Shown here: piece after piece, positions 1-9,410 of the stretch | How positions within the stretch are numbered: the first letter of the stretch is position 1 | Layout: every line of letters starts with the position of its first letter | Made by a program: the position numbers and the translations under genes | Origin: CAZTDD01 sp964612675 | GTDB taxonomy: Bacteria; Hinthialibacterota; Hinthialibacteria; Hinthialibacterales; JAKPRU01 | Direction: 5' to 3' | DNA length: 64,000 nucleotides | Assembly: GCA_964612675.1 (NCBI GenBank) | Contig: CAZTDD010000001.1 | Span: forward strand, 191,069 to 255,068 | Notes under the pieces: model-generated | Seen by the model: the letters and a program-made list of their open reading frames with translations, nothing else | The model's database searches: none | What the model was told of the DNA's origin: nothing

Positions 1-1671
1 ACCTGGGAGGGTGAGCTTGTTTGGGATTTCGAGTATTCCGGCGAGGACTACCTTTTGCATCACGATATAGAACCATTGCCCAACGGTAATGTCCTCATGA
101 TTGCGTGGGAACGCAAGACCGCGGAAGAAGCCATCGACGCCGGACGCGATCCGGCTGTCCAAGGCGATGGGGATCTATGGGCGGACCATATCATCGAGGT
201 CAAGCCGACCGGAAAGACTACCGGAAAGACTACCGGTGAAATCGTGTGGAAATGGCATGTCTGGGACCATCTGGTCCAGGATCTGGATTCTTCTTTGCCG
301 AATTATGGCTATATCGACGAACACCCCGAATTGATCCACATCAATCCGATCGACTGGGTGGGCGAGTTGGACGAGCAAGATCTTAGCGGCCTTCAAGCGG
401 TTGGCTATCTGCGCGGGCCGGTAAAGCGCGGGAATCGAATGACCCATCCCGATTGGAACCACACAAATGGTATCTCCTACAACCCCGAGCTCGACCAAAT
501 CGCTCTCAGTGTCCTGGGTTTCAATGAAGTATGGATCATTGATCACAGTACAACAACAGAGGAAGCGGCGAGTCATGAAGGCGGCAAAAGCGGAGAGGGC
601 GGCGATCTCCTCTATCGCTGGGGAAACCCAATGGCGTACGCGCTCGGAACCCCGGAAGACCAACAGCTGTTCGCTCAGCACGATGCGACATGGGTCAAAC
701 GGTCAGATGGGGGATGGGGCTTAGTGATTTTCAACAACGGTCGGGGACGGCCCGATGGGGATTATTCTTCCGTTGACGAGATCGTTTTGCCCATTGACCG
801 GCAAGGCAACTACACGCGGGAACCGGACAGCGCCTTCGGCCCGGTTGAGCCGGCCTGGAGCTACAGCGCATCAGAGAAAGACGAGTTCTATTCAGGCCAT
901 ATTTCAGGTGCGCAGCGGTTACCCAACGGCAATACGCTGATCTGTGCGGGCACGACTGGAACCCTGTTTGAAGTGACCGGCGACGGCGAGACAGTCTGGA
1001 AGTACGTGAACTCGATTGAAAGTATGGGACCGCCTGGGATGGGCGGGTTCCCGGGAATGGACGATTTGGACCCGAACGGCGACGGTCGACTGACATTCGA
1101 GGAAGCGTCGAAACTGCCGTTCATGAATGAAGAACGTTTTAAGGAAATCGATGAGAACGGCGATGGAACCATCAATGAGGAGGAACTGAAAAAAGTGCCG
1201 CCTCCTGCTGAGGGTATGTTCTCACAGCTCGACAAAGACGGTGACGGGCAACTACAACCGGAAGAGGCATCCGTTATTCCTTTTATCAATGAACAGAACT
1301 TTGCGGAATTCGATGAGAACGGCGACGGAAGTCTCAGCATGGACGAGTTGCCGCCACCGCCCGGAATGGGACCGGGCAGAGGTGGACCGCCAGGACCTCC
1401 CGGCAGGGGCGGGCCTCCGCGAGGCGGTCCCGGCAGGCGCGGTCCGGGCAGAGGCGGTCCTCCGGGCGACGGTCCCGGAATGGGAGGACATCCATTCGGC
1501 GGACCGGGAATGGGGCCACCAGGGATGGGTGGCGGACCGATGTCGCCCCGGCAGGTCTTCAAGGCCGACCGTTACGCCTTGGACTACCCAGGTCTTAGCG
1601 GCAAAGATTTGACACCTGGAGATCCCATCGAGGCAAACATTGAACGGGGTGAGGACACCGCTGACCGATAA
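1..1671 (+). CDS. Arylsulfotransferase (ASST)-like beta-propeller protein with EF-hand pairs and Gly/Pro-rich tail, 5'-truncated
   Basis: The frame is open from base 1, so the N-terminus, including any signal peptide, lies outside the window. The propeller part repeats the family pattern of aromatic residues plus an LPNGN turn (HDIEPLPNGNVL near 61-96, QRLPNGNTLICAG near 914-952). ASST-family proteins move sulfate between phenols or act as secreted sensors; the catalytic His cannot be assigned by eye. Four EF-hand loops (DxNGDG or DxDGDG) start at 1069, 1150, 1231 and 1312, exactly 81 nt apart, and the second pair looks like a copy of the first. A tail of Gly/Pro/Arg repeats (about 1350-1545) follows. 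A 12-nt unit is tandemly repeated at 208-231 (GKTT repeats). Family is fairly sure, enzymatic activity is not. Confidence 0.7.
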   Translation, partial: TWEGELVWDFEYSGEDYLLHHDIEPLPNGNVLMIAWERKTAEEAIDAGRDPAVQGDGDLWADHIIEVKPTGKTTGKTTGEIVWKWHVWDHLVQDLDSSLPNYGYIDEHPELIHINPIDWVGELDEQDLSGLQAVGYLRGPVKRGNRMTHPDWNHTNGISYNPELDQIALSVLGFNEVWIIDHSTTTEEAASHEGGKSGEGGDLLYRWGNPMAYALGTPEDQQLFAQHDATWVKRSDGGWGLVIFNNGRGRPDGDYSSVDEIVLPIDRQGNYTREPDSAFGPVEPAWSYSASEKDEFYSGHISGAQRLPNGNTLICAGTTGTLFEVTGDGETVWKYVNSIESMGPPGMGGFPGMDDLDPNGDGRLTFEEASKLPFMNEERFKEIDENGDGTINEEELKKVPPPAEGMFSQLDKDGDGQLQPEEASVIPFINEQNFAEFDENGDGSLSMDELPPPPGMGPGRGGPPGPPGRGGPPRGGPGRRGPGRGGPPGDGPGMGGHPFGGPGMGPPGMGGGPMSPRQVFKADRYALDYPGLSGKDLTPGDPIEANIERGEDTADR

Positions 1672-1693
1672 CGAAAAAAAGGTTTTCGCACTT

Positions 1694-1722
1694 GGGGGCG
1701 GCGGACATCCTATGTCGCCCCC
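1694..1722. other. GC-rich hairpin downstream of the ASST-like gene
   Basis: GGGGGC (1694-1699) pairs with GCCCCC (1717-1722), and GACAT (1704-1708) with ATGTC (1712-1716), leaving a small internal bulge. It is followed by an A-tract rather than a T-tract on this strand, so it is not a classic terminator. The rest of 1672-1964 shows nothing further except the GH3 ribosome binding site. Confidence 0.4.
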
Positions 1723-1964
1723 CCAAAAAAAAGAAAACATAGCCATAAAAATCGATTGTGAGCCACCAACGATATTTCTGCAGTCGCATAGACCGCACAC
1801 ACCACCGCACTTCAAGATCTCAGCCACATTGACATATCCGACGATCGTGACTTAGAGTTCCGTAACATGGAACTCGCCATGTTTGGCTGCAAGATTCCGC
1901 AGTGCTTTCTTATAGGCATACGGAGGCGGCCCGAAAGACTTCTGCCAAAACGAAAGGGAAAACA

Positions 1965-4304
1965 ATGAGATCCAGAAGTCAAGCCGTTCCAAAGATGAGA
2001 GCTATAACATTCGTTTTATTGTTCGGGATTTTCTGCGTAGCCGTGGCTCATGCAGACGGCGACATGACCATCGAAGAACAGATCGACGCTCTACTCGACC
2101 GAATGACGTTGGAAGAGAAGATCGGACAGATGAATATGCCTTGTGTCTATCAGGGAGAACTGGGCAACGACATCGAAAGCAAAATGGAAGCATGCAGGAA
2201 ATTCGCGGAAGGAACCTACACCGACGAGATCGGGCCGGGTGGAGGTTTTTTCACGCTTGCGAACACCATCCTGCAAAAAGATGCTCGCCAGCAGGCAGAG
2301 TATTTCAATGAACTGCAGCGGATCGCAATCGAAAAAACACGCCTCGGGATTCCATTGCTGCAAACCGAGGAAGGAACCCACGGTCTGATGTGCTCAGGAG
2401 GTACCATTTTTCCGGAAGGATTGGCGCTCGGCAGCACGTGGAATCTGGATTTGATTCGGGAGATCTATGCTGTGGCCGCCTTAGAAGGACGATCGGTTGG
2501 AATCCATCAGCTCTTCACGTTGGTCGTCGAGCCGAATAGAGACCCGCGGCTCGGAAGAAACCAGGAGGGCTATAGCGAGGATCCATACCTATGTGCGTGT
2601 ATTTCAAAATCCATCGTGGAGGGCGTTCAGGGAAATGATATCTCTGCAGATGACAAAACGGTGGCCGGATTGTGTCATTATCCCGGCCAGAGCCAACCCG
2701 TAGGCGGCCTGGAGCGCGGGGCGATGGAGATCTCCGAACGGTGTCTCCGACTCGTTTTTCTTCCTCCATGGGTAGCTGGGATTCGAGACCGGGGGGCGCT
2801 CGGAGTCATGGCCACATACCCCGCCATTGACGACGTCCCCGCACATGCTTCGAGCAAAATCCTGACAGAAATATTGAGGGAAGAACTAGCATTCGAAGGT
2901 TTGGTGCTTTGCGAGGGACACGGGATCGGGACGCTCTTGTATGAGGGACTCGCACCAAATTACAAGGTGGCGGGGGAACTCGCTGTGAAGGCGGGTGTCG
3001 ATGTTGGAATTTCTTACGAAGCAGGTTACATGGGGGATATGGTCGAAAATGTTCGAGAAGGGCGTGTTTCGATGGAGACCATCGACAGGTCCGTTCGGCG
3101 TATCCTCCGATTGAAATATCGCCTGGGGCTGTTTGAAAACCCGTACGTCGATCCCGACCGGGCTGTTGAAGTTCGCCACACACAGGAACACCAGAAACTG
3201 GCGCTCCAAGCGGCACGCGAAGGGATTGTCCTGCTGAAAAACGAAAACGATCTTCTTCCACTGGACAAGAATATTGATTCGATTGCGGTCATCGGCCCGA
3301 ACGCAGACCACGATAAGAACCAACTCGGCGATTATACGGCACGAGTAGTAACCCAGGATATCGTAACCGTTCTCGATGGCATCAAAGAAAAGGTATCCGC
3401 TTCGACCCGGGTCGATTACGTCAGAGGATGCGATGTAATCGGAGACGACGTGAATGAACTAGCTGAAGCCCGTGAAGCGGCCGAAAAGGCCGACGTTGCC
3501 GTTGTCGTGGTCGGAGAAAACGAATGGCGGACGCCGGACAAGAAGGGCACAAACGGTGAAGCGTTCGACGTGGCAAGCCTGGACCTGACAGGTATGCAAC
3601 AGGATCTCATCAAAACAGTACATGCGACGGGGACACCGACGATAGTTGTACTAGTCAACGGTAGACCGCTGTCGATTCGGTGGACGGCGGAACATGTCCC
3701 CGCCATTCTCAACGCCTGGATTTGCGGGGAGAAAGGCGGCGCAGCCGTCGCCGACATACTTTTCGGCGATACCAATCCAAGTGGGCGCCTGCCGATCACG
3801 GTCCCACGCCATGTCGGCCAGCTACCTGTCTACTACAACTACAAACCATCCAAGAAACATTGGATCGAACATGCCTGGGGAAAAGCGTACGTGGACATGC
3901 CTCCCACGCCGCTGTATGAATTCGGGTACGGTCTCAATTATACAAAATTCGAATACAGCAACCTCCAAATCGACCCCAAAGAGATCCGGGCGGCCGGTTC
4001 CGTTGATGTAACTGTCGATGTGAAGAACGTCGGGGATCGAGAAGGAGCGGAGGTCGTTCAACTGTATCTTAACGATCCCATTAGTACTGTTGTGACACCG
4101 ATTCGCGAACTGAGAGGATTTCAAAAAGTAGACCTGAAACCCGGTGAGAAGAAAACCGTTACGATGCGGCTGAGACCCGAGCATCTCTGTCTTTTGAGTC
4201 GTCACATGGAATGGGTTGTCGAGCCCGGGACTTTCAACATTATGGTCGGCAGTTCGTGCGAGGACATTCGCCTGCGGGGGAGTTTTGAGGTAGTGGAGGA
4301 TTAG
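1965..4304 (+). CDS. Secreted glycoside hydrolase family 3 (beta-glucosidase/beta-xylosidase type)
   Basis: 779 residues. The ATG at 1965 is chosen because AAAGGG lies just upstream and it gives a clean signal peptide ending VAHA-DGD; the frame also has an upstream GTG at 1902. Order: GH3 N-terminal (alpha/beta)8 domain, C-terminal sandwich domain with the KE(G/N)IVLLKNEN segment, then a fibronectin III-like domain (EGAEVVQLYLND). It would release terminal sugars from beta-linked oligosaccharides in the periplasm or outside. Oddities: the position of the usual nucleophile (V-S-D-x-G) reads L-C-E-G-H-G, placing Glu317 where Asp is expected, and the usual KH motif reads LCHYPGQSQP. It belongs to an atypical GH3 branch. 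It is followed 39 bp later by a symporter, as in a sugar-use operon. Confidence 0.9.
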   Translation: MRSRSQAVPKMRAITFVLLFGIFCVAVAHADGDMTIEEQIDALLDRMTLEEKIGQMNMPCVYQGELGNDIESKMEACRKFAEGTYTDEIGPGGGFFTLANTILQKDARQQAEYFNELQRIAIEKTRLGIPLLQTEEGTHGLMCSGGTIFPEGLALGSTWNLDLIREIYAVAALEGRSVGIHQLFTLVVEPNRDPRLGRNQEGYSEDPYLCACISKSIVEGVQGNDISADDKTVAGLCHYPGQSQPVGGLERGAMEISERCLRLVFLPPWVAGIRDRGALGVMATYPAIDDVPAHASSKILTEILREELAFEGLVLCEGHGIGTLLYEGLAPNYKVAGELAVKAGVDVGISYEAGYMGDMVENVREGRVSMETIDRSVRRILRLKYRLGLFENPYVDPDRAVEVRHTQEHQKLALQAAREGIVLLKNENDLLPLDKNIDSIAVIGPNADHDKNQLGDYTARVVTQDIVTVLDGIKEKVSASTRVDYVRGCDVIGDDVNELAEAREAAEKADVAVVVVGENEWRTPDKKGTNGEAFDVASLDLTGMQQDLIKTVHATGTPTIVVLVNGRPLSIRWTAEHVPAILNAWICGEKGGAAVADILFGDTNPSGRLPITVPRHVGQLPVYYNYKPSKKHWIEHAWGKAYVDMPPTPLYEFGYGLNYTKFEYSNLQIDPKEIRAAGSVDVTVDVKNVGDREGAEVVQLYLNDPISTVVTPIRELRGFQKVDLKPGEKKTVTMRLRPEHLCLLSRHMEWVVEPGTFNIMVGSSCEDIRLRGSFEVVED

Positions 4305-4343
4305 CGACGACGCAAAAACAAACCTTAAGGATACAAAGAAACC

Positions 4344-5921
4344 ATGAAACTGACGCCGCTGGAAGTCGCCATTTTCCTCGTGTATATCGCTGCCGTTGTT
4401 GGAATCGGTTTTTACTTTGGCAGAAAAGGCAAACAGAGCACAGCCGATTTCTTTCTTGCCGGACGATTACTGCCATGGTACGTGATTGGGTTCTCGTTAA
4501 TTGCTTCCAGCATCAGTACGGAGCAATTTATCGGTGAGGTCGGCTGGGGCTATAAATACGGCATGGCCGTCTGTAACTGGGAGTGGCTATGCTGGCCCGC
4601 CCAAGGGTTGCTGCTCTTCTTCTTCTTGCCCATTTATCTTAAGAACAAAATCTACACGATACCCGAATTTTTGCGCAAGCGATTCGGCAATCTCTCCGCT
4701 ACCACATTCGCGATGGTCTGCATCGTGATGTACCTGATCATCAACCTCCCGCTCGTGCTTTACTCCGCCGGATTTATCATGAACCGAATATTCGGTCTCG
4801 ATCTGTATTTCGGGATTTGGCTCATCGCCATCGCAGCGGGATCGTATACCATTTTCGGCGGATTGAGCGCCGTCGCGTGGGTGGATCTTTTCAATGGCGT
4901 TCTCATGATCCTGGGCGGACTGTTCGTGTTCTTTCTGGGTATTCACGCAGTACCGGGCGGAATTTCAGAAATAATCGGCACCGGTGAACGAGCTCACCTT
5001 GTGCTTCCGGCGGACCATCCGGAACTCCCGTGGACGGGCATTCTCGCAGTGGCCATCGTTTCAAGCGGCTTCTATTACACCACCAACCAGTTCATTACCC
5101 AGCGCTGCCTCGGCGCGCGAACCGAATGGCACGGCAAAATGGGCGTTGTTCTCGCGGCCTTCCTGGCCATACCGCTCGGTCTCTGTGTGACGTGGCCGGG
5201 AATGATCGCCTACGCACTGAACCCGAATCTCGAAGAAGTGGATGCCGCTTATCCTTACCTGATCAACACTCTCGTTCCGGTAGGCTTGCGCGGTGTCATG
5301 TTCGCCGTCCTGATCGGGGCGATCATGTCGACCATCGATTCGCTCGTGAATTCGACGTCTTCGCTGCTCACAATGGATGTCTATAAAAGCCACATCAAAA
5401 AAGAGGCGTCCGACAAACACCTCGTTGTGTTCGCTCAAATATGCGGCACGTTTATCCTGATTTTTGGGGCGCTTTGGGCACCGATGGTCGGGCAATTCGA
5501 GACGATTTTCTCCTATGTACAAGAGTGTTTTGCGTTGATGATCGCTCCCTGTATGGCCGTTTTCCTTCTCGCGATTCTATGGCGGGGCGCGACGAACACC
5601 GCCGCCATCGCAACACTGCTTCTCGCCTTTCCCATGTTATCCATTGTATTTATCCGGGAATTTTACGGTCTCTTGGATCAATACAATATATTTAATCTTT
5701 CAGCCGTGGTCTTCCTGCTGTCCATCGCATTCATGGTTGTAGTCAGCCTGTTTACCGAGCGAACCGAAAAGGCGAGACTCGATCAATGTATCTGGCATCC
5801 CTCCATGTTGGAATTGCCGGAAGAAGAAACGCGAGGCGGATATCCATGGTGGAAACGTGTCGGGTTCTGGTGGTGTGTTGTGGTGGGTTTGTTTGTAATC
5901 ATCTATGCGAAATTCTGGTAA
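4344..5921 (+). CDS. Sodium:solute symporter (SSS/SGLT family)
   Basis: 525 residues with about 13-14 hydrophobic segments. Typical SSS features are the start of TM1 (VYIAAVVGIGFYFG), the motif FFLAGRLLPWYVIG, and the TM7-8 region TTNQFITQRCLGAR. These transporters import sugars or other small solutes with Na+. Its position between a GH3 glycosidase and a DegT aminotransferase and GH27 galactosidase suggests a sugar released by the flanking enzymes, which is inference. The C-terminus (WWKRVGFWWCVVVGLFVIIY) is a final membrane helix. Confidence 0.92.
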   Translation: MKLTPLEVAIFLVYIAAVVGIGFYFGRKGKQSTADFFLAGRLLPWYVIGFSLIASSISTEQFIGEVGWGYKYGMAVCNWEWLCWPAQGLLLFFFLPIYLKNKIYTIPEFLRKRFGNLSATTFAMVCIVMYLIINLPLVLYSAGFIMNRIFGLDLYFGIWLIAIAAGSYTIFGGLSAVAWVDLFNGVLMILGGLFVFFLGIHAVPGGISEIIGTGERAHLVLPADHPELPWTGILAVAIVSSGFYYTTNQFITQRCLGARTEWHGKMGVVLAAFLAIPLGLCVTWPGMIAYALNPNLEEVDAAYPYLINTLVPVGLRGVMFAVLIGAIMSTIDSLVNSTSSLLTMDVYKSHIKKEASDKHLVVFAQICGTFILIFGALWAPMVGQFETIFSYVQECFALMIAPCMAVFLLAILWRGATNTAAIATLLLAFPMLSIVFIREFYGLLDQYNIFNLSAVVFLLSIAFMVVVSLFTERTEKARLDQCIWHPSMLELPEEETRGGYPWWKRVGFWWCVVVGLFVIIYAKFW

Positions 5922-5969
5922 TAGCAGCGGATTGAAGAGCAAATACAGCACGCGCACGGGAGGTGTACC

Positions 5970-7154
5970 ATGGCCGGTCCGGGTTCCTATTGTATCGGCG
6001 ATGAAGAACGCCGAGAGGTGTTGGACGTTTTGAATTCAGGTCACCTGTTCCGATACGGCGATCTGAGCGATCCGGATTTCAAACATAAAGTCTACACATT
6101 TGAAAGAGAATTCGCTGAATACTGCGGTGTCAAACATGCTCTGGCGACCAGTTCCGGAAGCGGGTCGATCTTGATTTCATTGTTGGCGGCAGGAGTCAAG
6201 CCCGGGAACGAGGTCATTGTCCCCGCCTACACATTTGTCGCCAGCTACAGCGCAACTATTTTTGCAGGCGCAATTCCGGTGCTGACCGAGATCGATGAAA
6301 GCTTGTGTATCGATCCCAACGATGTGGAGCGCAGAATCACTCCCAAGACCAGTGCGATTATGCCGGTTCATATGCTCGGCAATCCGTGCGACATGGATGC
6401 GATTACGGAGATCGCGAATCGTCACGGTCTACGGATCATCGAAGATGCCTGCCAGGCGTGCGGCGGAGCATACAAAGGACGCAAACTCGGTTCCATCGGC
6501 GATCTGGGTACGTTTTCTCTGAACATCTTCAAGACAATTACGGCCGGAGACGGCGGCGTGGTGATTACGGATCGGGACGATCTGTACGAGCGGGCGTTCG
6601 CTCTGCACGATCAAGGACATACACCGAATCGGGCCGGTGTCCAGGTCGGAAGCCGCTGTATACTCGGTCTGAATTTGCGCGTTAACGAGCTGATGGGGGC
6701 GGTGGCACTGGCACAGTTACGAAAAATCGACAGTATCATCACAACGCTTCGAGAAAAGAAAGCGAAATTCAAACAAATGATAGCCGACCTCGACGGATTC
6801 CAATTCCGTATTCTCAATGCCCCAGAAGGAGAATGTGGGACACTTTGTACCGTCATTTTCGACACTGCTGAGCAAGCACAGAAGGTCTGTGAAACTCTCG
6901 GGACGGACACAGTGGATCACAGCGGCTGGCATGTCTATTCCAACATGGAGCACGTAAGTGAGTATCTGAAAGAGCTCGGACGACCTTATGGGAAAGGGGC
7001 GTATCCTCGATCGGACGATATTTTGAGCCGCGCAATCAACATAAGTATCGGGGTCGTCGACGCCGGTTTAGGGGCAGGGTTTGGCATCAATATCCATTCG
7101 TCCGAGGAAGAGATTAAAGCAGCGGCAGAGAAATTTCGAGCGGCATGTGCGTGA
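5970..7154 (+). CDS. DegT/DnrJ/EryC1/StrS family PLP-dependent aminotransferase
   Basis: 394 residues. The ATG follows GGGAGGTG at a good distance. Family landmarks: the early G-x-G-S phosphate-binding segment (ATSSGSGSI), the acidic EDACQACGG stretch whose Asp contacts the PLP pyridine nitrogen, and NIFKTITAGDGG, whose Lys is the expected Schiff-base lysine. Such enzymes transaminate keto-sugars (nucleotide sugars or free keto-inositols) or act as related dehydratases. It is read with the GH3/SSS genes before it and the GH27 gene after it, so a role in metabolising an imported sugar or amino-cyclitol is plausible but not shown. Confidence 0.88.
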   Translation: MAGPGSYCIGDEERREVLDVLNSGHLFRYGDLSDPDFKHKVYTFEREFAEYCGVKHALATSSGSGSILISLLAAGVKPGNEVIVPAYTFVASYSATIFAGAIPVLTEIDESLCIDPNDVERRITPKTSAIMPVHMLGNPCDMDAITEIANRHGLRIIEDACQACGGAYKGRKLGSIGDLGTFSLNIFKTITAGDGGVVITDRDDLYERAFALHDQGHTPNRAGVQVGSRCILGLNLRVNELMGAVALAQLRKIDSIITTLREKKAKFKQMIADLDGFQFRILNAPEGECGTLCTVIFDTAEQAQKVCETLGTDTVDHSGWHVYSNMEHVSEYLKELGRPYGKGAYPRSDDILSRAINISIGVVDAGLGAGFGINIHSSEEEIKAAAEKFRAACA

Positions 7155-7168
7155 ATATTCAATACAAT

Positions 7169-9217
7169 ATGAATGTCCTTCAATGTACGCATTTTCGTGA
7201 TTTGCTCTTCTTTTTGGGAATGGTGACCGTCTTTACTTCTGTCGCGCCACAAGCAGAATCCGTCTGGCTGGATGAACTCGATCTCAGTGAATTCACTGTC
7301 GAGCAGGTCCAACGTCGCGGACCGTTTCGGGGACCAATCCATCCCCAGATATGCAGATCGTTTATGGGGAATTCCATCCGGATCAACGGCCAGGAATTCG
7401 AACGGGGTGTCGGTACCTGCGCAACCAGCATATTCCTTTTCCACCTCCATGGCGATGCCGAAAGATTCACGGCACAAGCCGGCGTTGACGATGAGGTAGA
7501 AGGATCGAGGGCGAGTGTCGAGTTTCTTGTATACGCCGATGACGAGATCGTATGGCAAAGCGGGACAATGAAACCCCGTGAAGACGCAAAAGAGATTGAG
7601 GTCAACTTAACCGGTGTTGATGAGTTGGCGTTGGTTGTCACAGATGCGGGAGACGGCGATCGGCGCGATCATGCCAACTGGGCAGACGCCGGATTCGAAG
7701 TCGACGGCAAAAAACCTACACCATTTTCAATCGAACCGTCCGCCCCGTACATCCTTACTCCGAAACCCCCTCGGACGCCCCGGATCAACGGACCGAAGGT
7801 TTTCGGTGTGCGTCCCGGTTCGCCGTTTCGTTTCACCATCCCGGCCACCGGCGAACGGCCGATGACCTTTGAAGGAGAGAATCTCCCTCACGGTCTCCAA
7901 CTCGACTCAGATACGGGCCGGATTACCGGTAGGATTACCGAGCGGGGAACCTACCTTGTAACGCTTCACGCAGCAAACCGATTGGGAAAAACAGAGAAAC
8001 AATTCCGGATCGTGGTCGGTGACAGAATCTGTCTCACGCCGCCGATCGGATGGAATAGCTGGAACTGCTGGGGTCGGGAAGTGGATGCGAACAAAATCCG
8101 TACAGCCGCCACCGCAATGAAGGAGAGCGGCCTGATCGATCACGGTTGGTCTTACGTCAACATCGACGATGGATGGCAGGGAACACGCGGCGGCCCGTTC
8201 AACGCGCTTCAAGGTAACGAGAAGTTTACCGACATGGACGAACTGTGCGACGACGTCCACAACCTTGGGTTAAGAATCGGCATTTATTCGACTCCATGGA
8301 TGACCTCCTATGCGGGGTTCCCCGGCGGTTCGAGCGACAGAGAAGACGGCGCTTGGGAATACGGAGACGAGGTGCATGATCAGCCTGGTACGAATCTCGG
8401 TCGTGTGCGCGGCGGTAGACGGCACGGGAAACACTCATTTGCGGAGAACGACGTGCGCCAATGGGTCGAGTGGGGGGTGGACTACCTCAAATACGATTGG
8501 CGACCGAACGATATCCCTCATGTAGAGGAAATGTCGGAAGCGCTGAAAAAATGCGGACGCGACATCGTCTACAGTCTCTCCAATAACGCGCCGTTTGAAC
8601 ACGTCGGAGTATGGGCGCGTCTCGCGAATACCTGGCGGACAAGCGGCGACATCCGGGATACCTGGCAGAGCGTGGACAACATCGGTTTTTCCCAATCCAA
8701 ATGGGCCGAGTATGCGGGGCCGGGTCACTGGAACGATCCGGATATGCTCGTAGTCGGATATGTCGGGTGGGGGCGAGATCTACACTCGTCTCGCCTCACT
8801 CCAGAGGAACAGTACAGCCATGTCAGCTTATGGTGCCTCCTCTCCGCGCCGTTGCTGCTCGGCTGCGACCTGACCCGCCTCGATGAATTCACATTGAGTC
8901 TCCTTACAAATGACGAAGTTCTCGCGGTCAATCAGTATCCTCTTGGGGACCAGGCCCGATGTGTCTTCAAAGAACAAAAGAAGGAGATCTGGGCGAAGCG
9001 GATGGAGGACGATTCTATCGCTGCCGGTCTTTTCAACCGCGATTTCGAGTTTCTCGATCCAGTCGAGATCGCGCTTCAGTGGTCCCACGTGGGTATCCAA
9101 GGAGAGTATCGAGTGCGCGATCTGTGGCGGCAAAAGAACCTGGGCGTATTCGAAGATCGTTTCGTCGCCGAAGTACCGCCGCATGGTTGCATCCTGGTCC
9201 GCTTGATTCCAAGATAA
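7169..9217 (+). CDS. GH27 alpha-galactosidase with N-terminal NPCBM and putative-Ig domains
   Basis: About 682 residues from ATG 7169; an in-frame ATG at 7145 overlaps the previous gene, and neither has a clear ribosome binding site. A hydrophobic signal (LLFFLGMVTVFTSVAPQAES) is followed by an NPCBM carbohydrate-binding domain (about residues 35-180), an He_PIG Ig-like linker (TPRINGPKVFGVRPGSPF onward), and a GH27 barrel starting TPPIGWNSWNCWG. The nucleophile Asp is in YLKYDWRPND and the acid/base Asp in WRTSGDIRDTW. A C-terminal beta-sandwich closes the protein. It would remove alpha-galactosyl residues (or act as alpha-N-acetylgalactosaminidase) outside the cytoplasm. Last gene of the 1965-9217 run. 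Confidence 0.93.
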   Translation: MNVLQCTHFRDLLFFLGMVTVFTSVAPQAESVWLDELDLSEFTVEQVQRRGPFRGPIHPQICRSFMGNSIRINGQEFERGVGTCATSIFLFHLHGDAERFTAQAGVDDEVEGSRASVEFLVYADDEIVWQSGTMKPREDAKEIEVNLTGVDELALVVTDAGDGDRRDHANWADAGFEVDGKKPTPFSIEPSAPYILTPKPPRTPRINGPKVFGVRPGSPFRFTIPATGERPMTFEGENLPHGLQLDSDTGRITGRITERGTYLVTLHAANRLGKTEKQFRIVVGDRICLTPPIGWNSWNCWGREVDANKIRTAATAMKESGLIDHGWSYVNIDDGWQGTRGGPFNALQGNEKFTDMDELCDDVHNLGLRIGIYSTPWMTSYAGFPGGSSDREDGAWEYGDEVHDQPGTNLGRVRGGRRHGKHSFAENDVRQWVEWGVDYLKYDWRPNDIPHVEEMSEALKKCGRDIVYSLSNNAPFEHVGVWARLANTWRTSGDIRDTWQSVDNIGFSQSKWAEYAGPGHWNDPDMLVVGYVGWGRDLHSSRLTPEEQYSHVSLWCLLSAPLLLGCDLTRLDEFTLSLLTNDEVLAVNQYPLGDQARCVFKEQKKEIWAKRMEDDSIAAGLFNRDFEFLDPVEIALQWSHVGIQGEYRVRDLWRQKNLGVFEDRFVAEVPPHGCILVRLIPR

Positions 9218-9279
9218 ACACTCTGTTCCCGGGCTCCGGGAGGAAGCGAAAAAAAAACTCACTGTCTCGAAGGCAGGCG

Positions 9280-9308
9280 TTGGCTAAGGAACCAGCGCTT
9301 TGTACAAT
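9280..9308 (+). promoter_or_regulatory. Candidate sigma-70-type promoter for the hpf-CSD gene
   Basis: TTGGCT (9280-9285), 17-bp spacer, TACAAT (9303-9308), about 100 bp before the hpf start codon. The -10 lies inside a 16-bp sequence (9300-9315) repeated exactly at 37426-37441 before the mscS-type gene. Confidence 0.5.
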
Positions 9309-9315
9309 AGAAGAG
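9300..9315 (+). repeat. 16-bp element TTGTACAATAGAAGAG, copy 1
   Basis: Identical to 37426-37441. Both copies are also preceded by GCTAAGGAA (9283-9291 and 37404-37412), at distances differing by 5 bp. Both lie 70-110 bp upstream of stress-type genes, so they may be shared promoter elements. Confidence 0.55.
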
Positions 9316-9410
9316 TAGTATCTGTACCGAAAAACGTGGAGCCTGCCATCGCGACCGGCGGGACAAATCCATTAACGTTATCAGTAGATATTCGCGATAA
9401 GGAGGAATCT

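Noticed and set aside
888..1562. 224-codon open frame opposite the Gly/Pro-rich and EF-hand part of the ASST-like gene
   Set aside because: Its Gly/Pro/Ser-rich wording is the antisense of the repeats on the plus strand, and the plus frame has recognisable domains.
2806..3323. Minus-strand frames of about 150 codons inside the GH3 gene
   Set aside because: No motif, no ribosome binding site, and the GH3 reading explains the whole stretch.
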